From the NCBI GenBank assembly GCA_029975915.1, contig JARKOC010000540.1:1-58697 (forward strand): a DNA stretch of 58,697 nt. Direction: 5' to 3'. The notes beneath the pieces were generated by a model. That model did no database searches. It was not told the DNA's origin and saw only the letters and a list, made by a program, of their open reading frames with translations. Each line of letters starts with the position of its first letter. Within the stretch, counting starts at the first letter, position 1. Origin of the DNA: Bryobacteraceae bacterium. Its GTDB lineage: Bacteria > Acidobacteriota > Terriglobia > Bryobacterales > Bryobacteraceae. This document shows positions 44,601 to 53,812 of this stretch, in pieces. A program made the position numbers and the translations under genes.

Positions 44601-45971
44601 CTACCTCCTGCGCCACCACACAAAGATCCCGGCCACGATGATGGCGATGGGGATCACGAACTGGCTGGTGGTTTTCAGTATCAGCGCCTGGCTGCGGGTC
44701 ATCTGAATCCGCCTGTCCTCGGGGTCTTTCGGCCGGATAGAGATCAGGTCTTCGTCGCTCGCGAGCCAGTTGATCATATTCAGGAACAGGTCGCGGTTGC
44801 CGATGTAGCGCAGCGCATAGTTCGCCACGAACTCAGAAGTCCCGGCCACGACGAAGCGCCCTTCGTCGGCAGGTGTATTCCGGCGGTAGCTGCCGGCGGC
44901 GGCCAGCACATGCGCGTCGGTCTTGCCGGCTTCGAGGTCGGCGTCGGACAACTCGCCGCCGAGCTTAGTCACAGCGATGCTCGACTTCGACGTCAAAGCA
45001 ATGTTTTCGACGCTGGTCTTGTCGGTCGGTTTCGATTCCAGGGAACGCGTTAGCGGAAACGCAACCCGCGCGCCGCGCATGTCACGGACAATCGGGTGCG
45101 ACGTGTAGCTCGATGACAAAGCCACTTCGCTGCCCAATCCCGCCAAGGCTTCAAGGCCCATCGAGAGAATCTGATTCTTGTTCACAGTGACGCCCCAATC
45201 GGCCAGTACTTTCAAAAGGGCGGCGTTTTCCGAGATCGGGTTCTTGCGGGTCTGGAGCGGCGGATCGACCATGATGAGCGCCCGACCGCCGTTTTCGACA
45301 TACTTCTTCAGGGCATCGACCGCAGGCTGCGGATAGTCGTAGCGCGGACCGCCGACAACCACCACCGAACAGCCCTGCGGAATTTCGGGCTTGTTCGGGA
45401 GTTCGATTGTCTGGACCTTGTAATTGTTCTTCTCAAGCTGTTGTTTCGCGCCGGAGTAGCTTTCAGGCGTGGTCTCTTCCAGCGGATGCTCGCCGCCGCC
45501 CTGGATGAAGCAGACGGTCTTCTCGGCTGTCTTGAGAACACGGATCAAGGCGCTGGTCACTTCCTCCTCGGTGAGTGAACGCGCCTCCTGCAACTTGTCG
45601 CCGCGGCTCAGGAAGATGGATCCTTCGCGGGCGCCGATGTTCCGGGCGCGCTGAGGGTTCTTCAACAGATCCACATATTCGACCTTCAACTTGGTAGATA
45701 GGTTGTCATAGCGGTCGAGCAAGTCGCGCGCCGTGGTGAAGCGGCGGGGATCGTCGAAATAGGTGATGGTGACGTCGTCCTTCAGGTTCGAGGCCAGCTT
45801 GATGGTCTGGTCCGAAAGCGAGTAGCGCTTGTTGGCCGTCGAGTCGAAGCTCTTATTATGGCGGTTCGCGAGCCAGTTGGCAGCGGCCAGCACGGCGAGG
45901 ATCACCAGGATGTAAGTCGTCGCGTAGGCGGCGAACTTGGTCTGACGGGTTTTCATCCAGTTGACGTTCAT
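44601..45971 (-). CDS. GldG-like auxiliary ABC transport protein
   Basis: The 456-residue protein has one N-terminal helix (TTYILVILAVLAAANWLA) and one near the C-terminus (FVIPIAIIVAGIFVWWRRR). A large periplasmic region lies between them (NKRYSLSDQTIKLASNLKDD, GGGEHPLEETTPESYSGAK, YVENGGRALIMVDPPLQ). This is the ABC_transp_aux pattern of GldG, related to intraflagellar-type domains. In Bacteroidota, GldA, GldF and GldG serve gliding motility. Outside that phylum the same operon occurs without gliding and its substrate is unknown. It is placed between the permease and DUF4340 genes. Confidence 0.88.
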   Translation of the reverse strand: MNVNWMKTRQTKFAAYATTYILVILAVLAAANWLANRHNKSFDSTANKRYSLSDQTIKLASNLKDDVTITYFDDPRRFTTARDLLDRYDNLSTKLKVEYVDLLKNPQRARNIGAREGSIFLSRGDKLQEARSLTEEEVTSALIRVLKTAEKTVCFIQGGGEHPLEETTPESYSGAKQQLEKNNYKVQTIELPNKPEIPQGCSVVVVGGPRYDYPQPAVDALKKYVENGGRALIMVDPPLQTRKNPISENAALLKVLADWGVTVNKNQILSMGLEALAGLGSEVALSSSYTSHPIVRDMRGARVAFPLTRSLESKPTDKTSVENIALTSKSSIAVTKLGGELSDADLEAGKTDAHVLAAAGSYRRNTPADEGRFVVAGTSEFVANYALRYIGNRDLFLNMINWLASDEDLISIRPKDPEDRRIQMTRSQALILKTTSQFVIPIAIIVAGIFVWWRRR

Positions 45972-45974
45972 CGG

Positions 45975-46742
45975 TTACGCCCTCCAGCGAAGCGTCTCAA
46001 GGCTCCGCGCGGCCAGGAACAGGCCGAAATAGGTGAGACTGACGAAATAGATCGCATCCTTGGTGTCGATGACGCCCTTCGAGAAAGGCTCAAAATGGGC
46101 CACCACCGAGAGATAGGACATGACACGGGCCCATGCGGCCGTCTCGTACCCGCCCACCCATTCGAAGATCCAGAGCAGCAGGCATACCGCGAATGTGACA
46201 CCGCCGGCGATGATCTGGTTCTTGGTCAGAGTCGAGATGAATGTGCCGACGGCCAGCAGAGCTCCTGCCTGGAGAACCAGACCCAGTAGGCCCACCAGCA
46301 GCGGCTTCCAGTCCGGGTTGCCGTGCATGAACAGAAAGAGAAAGTTCAGGCAACAGATGAGCAGCGTCAGGGTGTAGAGCATCAGGGCGGCAAGCCACTT
46401 GCCGAGGATGACGTCCCAGTCCCGCACCGGCGAAGTGAGCAGGAGTTCGATGGTGCCTTGGCGCTTCTCCTCGGCGAACAGCCGCATGGTGATCATGGGG
46501 ATCAGGAAAAGCCCGACGACGCTGAAGTTCATCAGCATCGGCCGGATGATCATCTCGTTGACATCCATCGGCATCGGCTGGCCCATCATCTGGGCCTGCA
46601 GGCCGGCGGCGACAAAGTAGCCGACGATGTTCCAGAAGAAGAAGCCGAAGATGATGGCGAACATGGCCATCATCAGATAGGCGATAGGGCTGGCGAAGTA
46701 GCTCTTGAGTTCTTTGCGGCAGATGGTCCAGACATTTCTCAT
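45975..46742 (-). CDS. ABC-2 type permease, GldF-like
   Basis: The 255-residue inner-membrane protein has six hydrophobic segments. The N-terminal NVWTICRKELKSYFASPIAY and the segment MRLFAEEKRQGTIELLLTSP are typical of ABC-2 exporters. Other membrane pieces are YLMMAMFAIIFGFFFWNIVG and GVTFAVCLLLWIFEWVGG. It pairs with the ATPase gene 15 bases upstream and with the GldG-like gene four bases downstream. Confidence 0.92.
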   Translation of the reverse strand: MRNVWTICRKELKSYFASPIAYLMMAMFAIIFGFFFWNIVGYFVAAGLQAQMMGQPMPMDVNEMIIRPMLMNFSVVGLFLIPMITMRLFAEEKRQGTIELLLTSPVRDWDVILGKWLAALMLYTLTLLICCLNFLFLFMHGNPDWKPLLVGLLGLVLQAGALLAVGTFISTLTKNQIIAGGVTFAVCLLLWIFEWVGGYETAAWARVMSYLSVVAHFEPFSKGVIDTKDAIYFVSLTYFGLFLAARSLETLRWRA

Positions 46743-46757
46743 GGCGGGTTGTGACCT

Positions 46758-47726
46758 CTACTTCTTCTTTGGCGCCGATTCGGGCGCGCCTTCCTGCGCA
46801 GTGAGTTCAAGGAAGATCTCTTCCAGGCTGACCGAGGCGGTTTTCAGTTCATGAAGATCCCAGCCGGCGTTGACCACGGCGCGGGCGATGGCGGCGCGCG
46901 TGCTGTGGCCAGCCTGATTCTCGACCTCGACGGCCACGCCGCCCTTGCGCTCCTCGCGCGCAGTGACCTTGGCGGCCCCAGGCACTTTTTCAAGCGCCTG
47001 CCTGGCAGCTTCGGCGCTGACGTTGCCGCCGATTTCGACCGAAACGGTCTCCTGGCCGCGCAGGCGGCTGGTCAGGTTCTGGACCGAATCCTTGGCGACC
47101 AGCTTGCCCTTGCTGATAATGACCACGTGGTCGCAGGTCTGCTCGACCTCGGGCAGGATGTGAGTGGAAAGGATAATCGTATGCTGGCCGGCGAGCGACC
47201 GGATCAGTTCGCGCGTTTCGTGGATCTGCTTGGGGTCCAGGCCGGCTGTGGGTTCGTCGAGGACCAGAACTTCAGGGTTGTGCAACAGCGCCTGGGCGAG
47301 TCCAACACGTTGTCGGTAACCCTTAGAGAGTTTAGAAATCAGTTTCTTCGAGACGTCTGCGACAGCGCAGCGCTCACTGACCTGCTTGACCCGGCTGGGG
47401 ATCTCGGCGGCCGGCAACCCCTTGAGCCGGCCGACGAAGGCGAGATACTCTTCGACCTCCATTTCCGGGTAAAGCGGCGGGGTTTCAGGCAGGTAGCCGA
47501 TACGCTTCTTAACCTCCATTGATTGAGACATCACATCAAAGCCGGCGACGGAGGCTTTGCCCTCGGTGGGCGGCATGAAACAGGTGAGGATGCGCATCGT
47601 CGTCGTTTTGCCGGCGCCGTTGGGGCCGAGAAAACCGACAATCTGTCCTTTTTCCACTTCGAAGTCGATACCGCGAACGGCCTCGAAGCGGTCGTAGCGT
47701 TTGGTCAAGCCTTCGACCTTGATCAT
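46758..47726 (-). CDS. ABC transporter ATPase, GldA-like
   Basis: The 322-residue ATPase has Walker A GPNGAGKTT, the signature LSKGYRQRVGLAQALL and Walker B VLVLDEPTAGLDP, with the usual switch His in ILSTHILPEVEQ. A C-terminal domain of about 80 residues follows, with VSVEIGGNVSAEAARQALEK and a tail rich in Ala and Lys. It powers the permease next in the operon. As the first gene of the cluster it starts 283 bases from the divergent methylmalonyl operon; only weak promoter-like boxes occur there. Confidence 0.94.
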   Translation of the reverse strand: MIKVEGLTKRYDRFEAVRGIDFEVEKGQIVGFLGPNGAGKTTTMRILTCFMPPTEGKASVAGFDVMSQSMEVKKRIGYLPETPPLYPEMEVEEYLAFVGRLKGLPAAEIPSRVKQVSERCAVADVSKKLISKLSKGYRQRVGLAQALLHNPEVLVLDEPTAGLDPKQIHETRELIRSLAGQHTIILSTHILPEVEQTCDHVVIISKGKLVAKDSVQNLTSRLRGQETVSVEIGGNVSAEAARQALEKVPGAAKVTAREERKGGVAVEVENQAGHSTRAAIARAVVNAGWDLHELKTASVSLEEIFLELTAQEGAPESAPKKK

Positions 47727-48009
47727 CTTGTCATCCTTGTCTATTTGGAGGGCAGGAGCCGCAAGTGGCGGTTCTCATGACATTTGACGCGCTGGATCCG
47801 AAGAGGTCCCAGCTAATGAACAGGATAGAGAGGGTGTCCAGCGTGTGTCAACGCGCATCCCGCAGCTAGGAGAGTTCACTCCCGGCGGTCTGAGCTGGCC
47901 GACATGAATTTCGGATGTCTGTATCTGATATACTGGGTGCGGGCACTCTCAACCACCCAATTCTCTATCATTAGGTTGAGAATCTGTCCTACAAGGTACT
48001 CATTCACAT
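47727..48009. other. divergent intergenic region with two inverted repeats
   Basis: This gap separates the Gld-like cluster from the methylmalonyl-CoA operon. A TATACT box (47929-47934) has no good -35 partner. The arms CTCAACC (47948-47954) and GGTTGAG (47974-47980) could form a leader hairpin for the operon, and ATTCTC/GAGAAT offers an alternative pairing. I see no riboswitch class I can name; a cobalamin box is not apparent although a B12 enzyme lies downstream. Confidence 0.4.
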
Positions 48010-49509
48010 ATGTCTAAAAAAATCGACGTGACCGAACTCATCCTGCGCGATGCTCATCAAAGCCTGATGGCTACTCGCATGGCGATGGAGGATATGGTCC
48101 CGGCCTGCGAGGACATCGACAAGGCCGGATACTGGTCAGTGGAATGCTGGGGTGGAGCAACATTCGACTCCTGCATCCGCTTTCTCAACGAGGATCCCTG
48201 GGAACGGCTCCGCCAGTTCCGCAAACTCCTTCCCAACTCCCGTCTCCAGATGCTGCTCCGCGGCCAGAACCTTCTCGGCTACCGCCACTACGAGGACACC
48301 GTGGTGGACCGTTTTGTCGAGAAAGCGGCCAGCAATGGCATGGATGTGTTCCGGGTCTTCGATGCTTTGAACGACATTCGAAACGTCCGCCGTGCAATCC
48401 AGGCCGTCAAGCGGGCGGGCAAGCATGCCCAAGGCACGATCTGCTACACGGTCAGCCCGTTGCATACCATTCCGGCATTTGTTGAATTCGCCGAACAACT
48501 TGTCGACATGGGCTGCGATTCTCTCTGCATCAAGGACATGGCCGCTCTGATCAAGCCGCAGGCGGCCTACGATTTGGTGAAGGCCCTCAAGGCAGCCTGT
48601 GGCAAGGAGATGCGCGTTCACGTTCATGTCCATGCCACAACGGGCGTGACTCTTGTCAGCCTGATGAAGGCGATCGAAGCGGGCGCCGACTGCGTCGACA
48701 CCGCCATCAGTTCGCTCTCGCTTGGCCCCGGTCATAACCCGACCGAATCGCTCGCCGAAATGCTTCAAGGCACCGGTTACCACACCGAACTCGACAAGGA
48801 CCGGCTACGCAAGATCAAAGAGCATTTCGCCGGTGTGCGGCCCAGGTACAGGGAGTTTCTCTCCGACATTACGGGCGTCGAGACCGACATCTTCGATTCG
48901 CAGATTCCCGGAGGCATGATTTCCAACATGGAGTCGCAGCTCAAGCAGCAGGGCGCCGGCGACAGACTGAAAGAGGTGCTGGCTGAAGTCCCGAAAGTGC
49001 GCAAAGTGGCCGGATATCCGCCGCTGGTGACGCCGTCGTCGCAGATCGTAGGAACACAGGCAGTCTTCAACGTGATGATGGGCGAGTACAAGGTTCTGAC
49101 CGGTGAATTCGCTGACCTGATGCTGGGCTACTACGGGACTACGATTGGGCCTCGCGACCAGAAGATCGTCGAGCTGGCCGCCAATCAGACGAAGAAAGAA
49201 AGGATCACATGCCGCCCGGCGGACACATTGAAGCCGGAGTGGGAGGGATTGAGGTCCATGGCCCTTGCCCTAAAGGGCTGCGACGGATCGGATGAGGACG
49301 TCTTGACCTACGCCATGTTCCCGCAAGTAGCGCCGAAGTTTTTTGCGACGCGCCATCAAGGGCCTAAGAACCTTGGAAAAGATCCTTCCGAGAAGCCTGC
49401 GGCCGCCACCGCTCCCGCCGAGCCGGGAAAGGGCCCGATCCAATCCACGGTCTCTTATGAGATCAAACTCAACGGCAAAACAACCAAGGTGACAGTCTCG
49501 CCCGCTTAG
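48010..49509 (+). CDS. transcarboxylase 5S subunit (pyruvate/oxaloacetate carboxyltransferase)
   Basis: The 499-residue protein is the metal-dependent carboxyltransferase of the PycB/OadA/5S group. It moves CO2 between biotin and pyruvate. The TIM-barrel start is TELILRDAHQSLMATRM, with metal and catalytic residues in DAHQ. Further segments are VFRVFDALNDIRN, LCIKDMAALIKP (likely carbamylated Lys) and MRVHVHVHATTG with the metal histidines. The C-terminus lacks the biotin domain of fused forms but ends with YEIKLNGKTTKVTVSPA, which resembles the start of a biotin-carrier domain. Neighbours encode the other subunits. In isolation it could be called pyruvate carboxylase subunit B. Confidence 0.88.
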   Translation: MSKKIDVTELILRDAHQSLMATRMAMEDMVPACEDIDKAGYWSVECWGGATFDSCIRFLNEDPWERLRQFRKLLPNSRLQMLLRGQNLLGYRHYEDTVVDRFVEKAASNGMDVFRVFDALNDIRNVRRAIQAVKRAGKHAQGTICYTVSPLHTIPAFVEFAEQLVDMGCDSLCIKDMAALIKPQAAYDLVKALKAACGKEMRVHVHVHATTGVTLVSLMKAIEAGADCVDTAISSLSLGPGHNPTESLAEMLQGTGYHTELDKDRLRKIKEHFAGVRPRYREFLSDITGVETDIFDSQIPGGMISNMESQLKQQGAGDRLKEVLAEVPKVRKVAGYPPLVTPSSQIVGTQAVFNVMMGEYKVLTGEFADLMLGYYGTTIGPRDQKIVELAANQTKKERITCRPADTLKPEWEGLRSMALALKGCDGSDEDVLTYAMFPQVAPKFFATRHQGPKNLGKDPSEKPAAATAPAEPGKGPIQSTVSYEIKLNGKTTKVTVSPA

Positions 49510-49664
49510 CGAGGGCCAGCCGATTGGAACCCCCAAGGTCTGACAGGATCGCATCGATTTTTTCCCGCCGCCTGCGGTTGCGGGCGTCGTGCGGAGCCAT
49601 GCTCACGCGCGCCATGGCCAAGGCGGTTTTATTCGCACTCAGAACTAAGTAGAGATTCATACAT

Positions 49665-51209
49665 ATGTCAATGGACAGCAAGATCGCGGAATTGAAGAAG
49701 CGCCGTCAAAAGCTCCAGCTAGGCGGCGGTGCGGACAAGTTGGCGAAGCACCGGGCCCAAGGTAAACTCACGGCCCGCGACCGCATCGAGGGTATCCTCG
49801 ATCCGGGCTCATTCCAGGAAGTTGGACTTTTTGCACAACACCGCGCCGTTCAGTTCGGCATGGAGGGCAAGGAAGTGCCAGCCGACGGCGTTGTTACCGG
49901 CGCCGGCACCATCGACGGCCGCCTGGTCCATTTCGCCAGCCAGGACTTCACCGTCATGGGTGGCTCCGCCGGCGAGTTGCATTCGGTGAAGGTGGCCAAA
50001 ATCATGGAGCAGTCGCTCAAGACTGGTTCGCCTTTCATCTTCATCAATGATTCGGGCGGAGCGCGCGTGCAAGAAGGTATCGACGCGCTTAGCGGCTACG
50101 GTCAGGTGTTCTACTCGAACGTGCAGCTTTCCGGGGCGGTACCGCAGATATCGATGATCTGCGGACCCTGTGCCGGCGGCGCGGCATATTCGCCAGCCCT
50201 GACAGACTTCATCATCCAGACGCGCAAGGCCCAGATGTTCATCACCGGGCCCCAGGTCATCAAGCAAGTGACCGGCGAATCGGTGACCGCTGACGCCCTT
50301 GGCGGGCCAGACGCCCACATGGTGAACTCGGGCGTCATTCACTTCATTGCCGAAGACGACAATGAGGCTCTGTTGATCTGCAAGAAGCTGCTCAGTTTCC
50401 TGCCGAACAACAACATGGAGGACCCGCCCGAGGTCCCGTCGGATTGCAACGTAGAGCCGGTAAAAGAACTCAACAGCGTCGTGCCGGATGACCCGAAACA
50501 GCCCTACGATGTCCGGGATGTCATCCTGCGAGTCGTCGACAACGCCGATTTCCTCGAAGTTCAGGCCGCCTATGCGCCAAACATTGTGATCGGTTTCGCC
50601 CGCATCTGCGGCCGGTCGATCGGGGTCGTGGCAAATCAGCCGTCCTACCTCGCCGGCGTTCTCGATATCAACGCTTCGGATAAAGCTGCACGCTTCGTCC
50701 GGTTCTGCAACGCCTTCAACATCCCGCTGGTGACTTTCGTCGACTGCCCCGGCTTCCTGCCTGGCGTGCAGCAGGAGTACGGCGGCATCATCCGCCATGG
50801 TGCGAAATTGCTGTTCTCCTATTCCGCAGCCACCGTGCCCAAACTGACCGTGACGCTGCGCAAATCCTACGGTGGTGCGCACATCGCCATGTGCTGCAAG
50901 GACCTTGGCGCCGACCGCGCCTTCGCCTGGCCAACCGCCGAGATCGCAGTCATGGGCGCCGAAGGTGCGGCCGAGATCGTGTTCCGCAAGGAGATCAACG
51001 ACGCCGAGGACAAGGCTGCCAAACGTAAGGAGATGATCGCAATGTACCGCGACGCGTTCGCTAACCCCTATGTGGCTGCCGGACGCAGGCTGGTGGATGA
51101 CGTGATCGAACCGTCCGATACACGTCGCATTCTGGCGCAGTCGCTTGAATACTTGCTCACGAAGCGCGAACTGCGGCCCGCCAAGAAGCACGGGTTGATT
51201 CCGCTCTAG
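49665..51209 (+). CDS. transcarboxylase 12S subunit (methylmalonyl-CoA carboxyltransferase)
   Basis: The 514-residue acyl-CoA carboxyltransferase transfers CO2 between methylmalonyl-CoA and biotin. It has the two crotonase-fold halves, with the N-terminal start RQKLQLGGGADKLAKHRAQ. Oxyanion regions are visible as GGARVQEGIDALSGYGQV with CGPCAGGAAYSPAL, and DCPGFLPGVQQEYGGIIRHG with RKSYGGAHIAMCCKDLG. The C-terminal KREL-type tail (LLTKRELRPAKKHGLIPL) is typical. It matches 12S and propionyl-CoA carboxylase beta equally; the adjacent 5S and 1.3S genes decide. It begins 155 bases after the 5S gene. Confidence 0.9.
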   Translation: MSMDSKIAELKKRRQKLQLGGGADKLAKHRAQGKLTARDRIEGILDPGSFQEVGLFAQHRAVQFGMEGKEVPADGVVTGAGTIDGRLVHFASQDFTVMGGSAGELHSVKVAKIMEQSLKTGSPFIFINDSGGARVQEGIDALSGYGQVFYSNVQLSGAVPQISMICGPCAGGAAYSPALTDFIIQTRKAQMFITGPQVIKQVTGESVTADALGGPDAHMVNSGVIHFIAEDDNEALLICKKLLSFLPNNNMEDPPEVPSDCNVEPVKELNSVVPDDPKQPYDVRDVILRVVDNADFLEVQAAYAPNIVIGFARICGRSIGVVANQPSYLAGVLDINASDKAARFVRFCNAFNIPLVTFVDCPGFLPGVQQEYGGIIRHGAKLLFSYSAATVPKLTVTLRKSYGGAHIAMCCKDLGADRAFAWPTAEIAVMGAEGAAEIVFRKEINDAEDKAAKRKEMIAMYRDAFANPYVAAGRRLVDDVIEPSDTRRILAQSLEYLLTKRELRPAKKHGLIPL

Positions 51210-51228
51210 GGGTCCGGGAGAAAACGAG

Positions 51229-51549
51229 ATGGAACAAGTCAGTCTCAAATCATTGAGCGATCAAATCCAAGCGCTTCAATCCCAGATCGAGGCTCTGACG
51301 GCGAGGATCGCTCAGATCGAGGGATTTGGTGCGAAGCCAGATCCACAACCCGCGTCTGTAACCGCCGCGCCCACGGTTGAGGAGGGCATCACCGAAGAAC
51401 TGCTGCTGGCCATTGCTGCCGCGGTCTCTGCCTACTTGGGCAAGCGTGCGCCGATCCGTCAGGTCCGCCTCGTCTCGTCACAGGCCTGGGCCCAGCAGGG
51501 ACGCGCATTCATCCAGGCCTCGCATCGTATTGAAAGAAAACAGGATTAA
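51229..51549 (+). CDS. small delta-like subunit of carboxyltransferase complex
   Basis: The 106-residue protein starts with a coiled coil (about 4-32, SLSDQIQALQSQIEALTARI). A Pro/Ala linker follows, and then a conserved segment ITEELLLAIAAAVSAYLGKR and RLVSSQAWAQQGRAFIQASH. This last part matches the C-terminal motif of methylmalonyl-CoA or oxaloacetate decarboxylase gamma/delta subunits (WAxxGRxxIxxSH). There is no N-terminal transmembrane helix, unlike OadG. It lies between the 12S and biotin carrier genes and is likely a complex assembly factor. Classical transcarboxylase has no such subunit by name. Confidence 0.75.
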   Translation: MEQVSLKSLSDQIQALQSQIEALTARIAQIEGFGAKPDPQPASVTAAPTVEEGITEELLLAIAAAVSAYLGKRAPIRQVRLVSSQAWAQQGRAFIQASHRIERKQD

Positions 51550-51564
51550 TGGGAGCTGCCAGCC

Positions 51565-51954
51565 GTGAAATTGAAAATCACCATAGAGAACAAAGTATAC
51601 GAAGTTGAAGTTGAAGCCACCGAGGTTGAGGCGGCGCGTCCAATTCCCGGTTACATGATCCAGCCCGGCGCCGTCAGGGTCGCCGCCGCCCCGCTGCCTC
51701 CCGGAACAGCAGCTCCGAAGGACGAGGGCGACGTGGATGAGAGCAAGGTTTGCCGCAGCCCGATCAACGGAATCGTAGTCAAGATTGCAGCACAGGAAGG
51801 CCAGCAGATCCAGCCCGGCGACACGCTTCTGGTCCTTGAGGCAATGAAGATGGAAACCAACATCACCGCGCCCAACGCTGGCAAGGTGGTAAGGGTCAGA
51901 GTAGGCCCCGGTGACGGAGTCACCGCAGGCCAAATTCTGGTGGACTTTGAATAA
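51565..51954 (+). CDS. biotin carboxyl carrier protein (transcarboxylase 1.3S)
   Basis: The 129-residue carrier shuttles CO2 between 5S and 12S on biotin bound at K95 in LEAMKMETNITAPNAGKVV. The N-terminus MKLKITIENKVYEVEVEATE resembles the 1.3S start, followed by a flexible Pro/Ala linker (PLPPGTAAPKDEGD). The biotinyl domain is 55-128. The start is a GTG at 51565 with GGGAG 14 bases upstream. It is 15 bases after the delta-like gene. Confidence 0.92.
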   Translation: MKLKITIENKVYEVEVEATEVEAARPIPGYMIQPGAVRVAAAPLPPGTAAPKDEGDVDESKVCRSPINGIVVKIAAQEGQQIQPGDTLLVLEAMKMETNITAPNAGKVVRVRVGPGDGVTAGQILVDFE

Positions 51955-51973
51955 GGAGGAGGCTAGAAGCAAA

Positions 51974-52429
51974 ATGGGTGAAGATCTCACACAGGTTCCC
52001 GGCTTCGAACTGATCGACCACATCGCGCTGGCCGTCCCCCAGGGACAACTCGACGCCTACGTTGAAAAGTACAAGAAACTCGGGTTTGCCGAACTGCACC
52101 GCGAGGAGGTCCACGGCAAGCATCAGGTCCGCGAAGTGCTTCTGCGCATTGGCTCCAGCGAGAACCTGATCCAGTTGCTCGAGCCGATGTCGCCGGACTC
52201 CCCGGTCGCCAAACAGATCGAGAAGAATGGAGGCCGCGGTGGCTTTGCCCACCTCGCCTTCCGCGTCGCCGATATCCAGGCTGCTTACAGTTACATGAAA
52301 GAGGCCGGATTCAATCTCACCCAGGAGCCGGGGCCCGGCTCCCGCGGCACTCAGATCTTCTTCGTCCACCCCAAGGACTTCAGCTACCTCATCGAGGTCG
52401 TACAGGAGGGTCCCAATGCCGGACATTGA
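51974..52429 (+). CDS. mce: methylmalonyl-CoA epimerase
   Basis: This epimerase interconverts (2R)- and (2S)-methylmalonyl-CoA. The 151-residue vicinal-oxygen-chelate protein has two beta-alpha-beta modules with metal ligands in LIDHIALAV, IQLLEPMSPDSPVAKQI, GGFAHLAFRV and LIEVVQ. GAGGAGG lies about nine bases upstream of the ATG at 51974, and a longer in-frame extension is not needed. It overlaps mutA by 14 bases, and its last codons carry the mutA ribosome site AGGAGG. Confidence 0.93.
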   Translation: MGEDLTQVPGFELIDHIALAVPQGQLDAYVEKYKKLGFAELHREEVHGKHQVREVLLRIGSSENLIQLLEPMSPDSPVAKQIEKNGGRGGFAHLAFRVADIQAAYSYMKEAGFNLTQEPGPGSRGTQIFFVHPKDFSYLIEVVQEGPNAGH

Positions 52430-53810
52430 TCAGCATCACGCCGTCCCCCTCAACCTCGCGGCCGAGTTCCCGCCGGTCTCCACTGAACAGTGGGAAGCGC
52501 TTATTCAAGCCGACCTGAAGGGCGCCGACTACGAGAAGAAACTCGTCTGGAAGACCGAGGAAGGCATCGCCGTCAGGCCCTATTACCGTTCGGGTGACTG
52601 CTCGCCCGCTGATATTGCTCCAGGCGAGTTCCCGTTCACGCGTGGCAAATTCGGCGGCTGGAAGATCGCCCAGCAGTATGAACTTCCCGCCGGGGCTGTG
52701 AATGCGTCCCGTTTCCACGAATCTGGAGCGACCGCGGTCCAGGAACTCGCCTGCGCCATCGCCGAAGGCGTGGACCGGTTGGCCTCTGCCGCGGACCCCG
52801 CCGCAGAGGCTGCTTCGTTGACATTCGTCTTTTCGATCGGCTCGAATTACTTCTTCGAGATCGCAAAACTGCGCGCGGCGCGTCTGCTTTGGGCGCAGGC
52901 CGTCACGGCGTTCGCTCCCGCCGCGGGCGACGCGGCTCGCATGAGGATTCACGCCCGGACGGCTTTGGCCAACAAGTCCATCTACGATCCCTACACCAAC
53001 CTCCTGCGCGTCACCACTGAGGCGCTCTCAGCCGCTATAGGTGGATGCGACTCGCTGGAGGTCGTGCCGGCCCGTTTCTCCCAGCGCATGGCGAAAAACG
53101 TCCAACTGGTCCTGAAGGAGGAAGCTCATGTGGATGCCGTCGCCGACCCAGCCGGCGGCTCCTATTACGTCGAGGCGCTCACTGATTCTCTCGCGGCGGC
53201 TGCCTGGGCCCTCTTCCAGCAGATCGAGGCCAACGGCGGATTCTCGAAAGCGCAGGACTTCATCAATGGCCAGGTCGCCGAAGCCCGCGTAGCCAAGGAG
53301 AAGGCCATGGCCGCGCGGCGCAAGGTGATGGTCGGCGTCAACAACTACCCAGACACGAAGGAAACCGCCCTGGACGCCGCCGAGGCGCTTCCCCCCGGGT
53401 GGAGGCAGTCTCAGGCGATCGAAGAGATTCGTCTACGAACTGAACGTCACGCCAAGGCGGCCGGCAAGACTCCTCGGGTCCTTCTCCTCAAGCGTGGCGA
53501 CCTCAAAATGAAAATGGCCCGCGCGGCCTTTTGCCTGAACTTCTTCGGTTGCGGCGGCTTCGACATCGTCGAAAGCGAGGAACTCGATCCGGCTGCGGAT
53601 TTGATAGTCCTCTGTTCATCCGATCCCGAGTACGTCGAATTTGCGCGCGATGTCGTTTCGAAAACCAAGACGCCCATCGTTGTCGCTGGTAACCCCAAAG
53701 AGTCCATCGAAGAACTGAAGGCGATTGGCGTCGCCGGCTTCGTCCATGTCCTTTCCAACCAGATTGATACTCTGCGTGAATGGCAGGACCGGCTGGAGGT
53801 GAGGAGCTAA
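52416..53810 (+). CDS. mutA: methylmalonyl-CoA mutase small subunit
   Basis: MutA pairs with MutB in the heterodimeric B12-dependent mutase. The 464-residue protein has a degenerate catalytic barrel ([60 protein letters not shown]). A short C-terminal region (about 350-464) ends in [16 protein letters not shown] sequence and [16 protein letters not shown] and lacks the DxHxxG cobalamin motif, as expected for the inactive small subunit. It overlaps mce at the start and is two bases from mutB. Confidence 0.93.
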   Translation: MPDIDQHHAVPLNLAAEFPPVSTEQWEALIQADLKGADYEKKLVWKTEEGIAVRPYYRSGDCSPADIAPGEFPFTRGKFGGWKIAQQYELPAGAVNASRFHESGATAVQELACAIAEGVDRLASAADPAAEAASLTFVFSIGSNYFFEIAKLRAARLLWAQAVTAFAPAAGDAARMRIHARTALANKSIYDPYTNLLRVTTEALSAAIGGCDSLEVVPARFSQRMAKNVQLVLKEEAHVDAVADPAGGSYYVEALTDSLAAAAWALFQQIEANGGFSKAQDFINGQVAEARVAKEKAMAARRKVMVGVNNYPDTKETALDAAEALPPGWRQSQAIEEIRLRTERHAKAAGKTPRVLLLKRGDLKMKMARAAFCLNFFGCGGFDIVESEELDPAADLIVLCSSDPEYVEFARDVVSKTKTPIVVAGNPKESIEELKAIGVAGFVHVLSNQIDTLREWQDRLEVRS

Positions 53811-53812
53811 CC

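Noticed and set aside
47727..48009. Possible cobalamin riboswitch upstream of the B12-dependent mutase operon
   Set aside because: No B12-box-like conserved segment is visible and the gap is short for that class; only simple inverted repeats are present.
49809..51248. 479-residue minus-strand frame antisense to the 12S subunit
   Set aside because: The 12S protein has complete carboxyltransferase motifs; the antisense frame is a shadow with no ribosome site.
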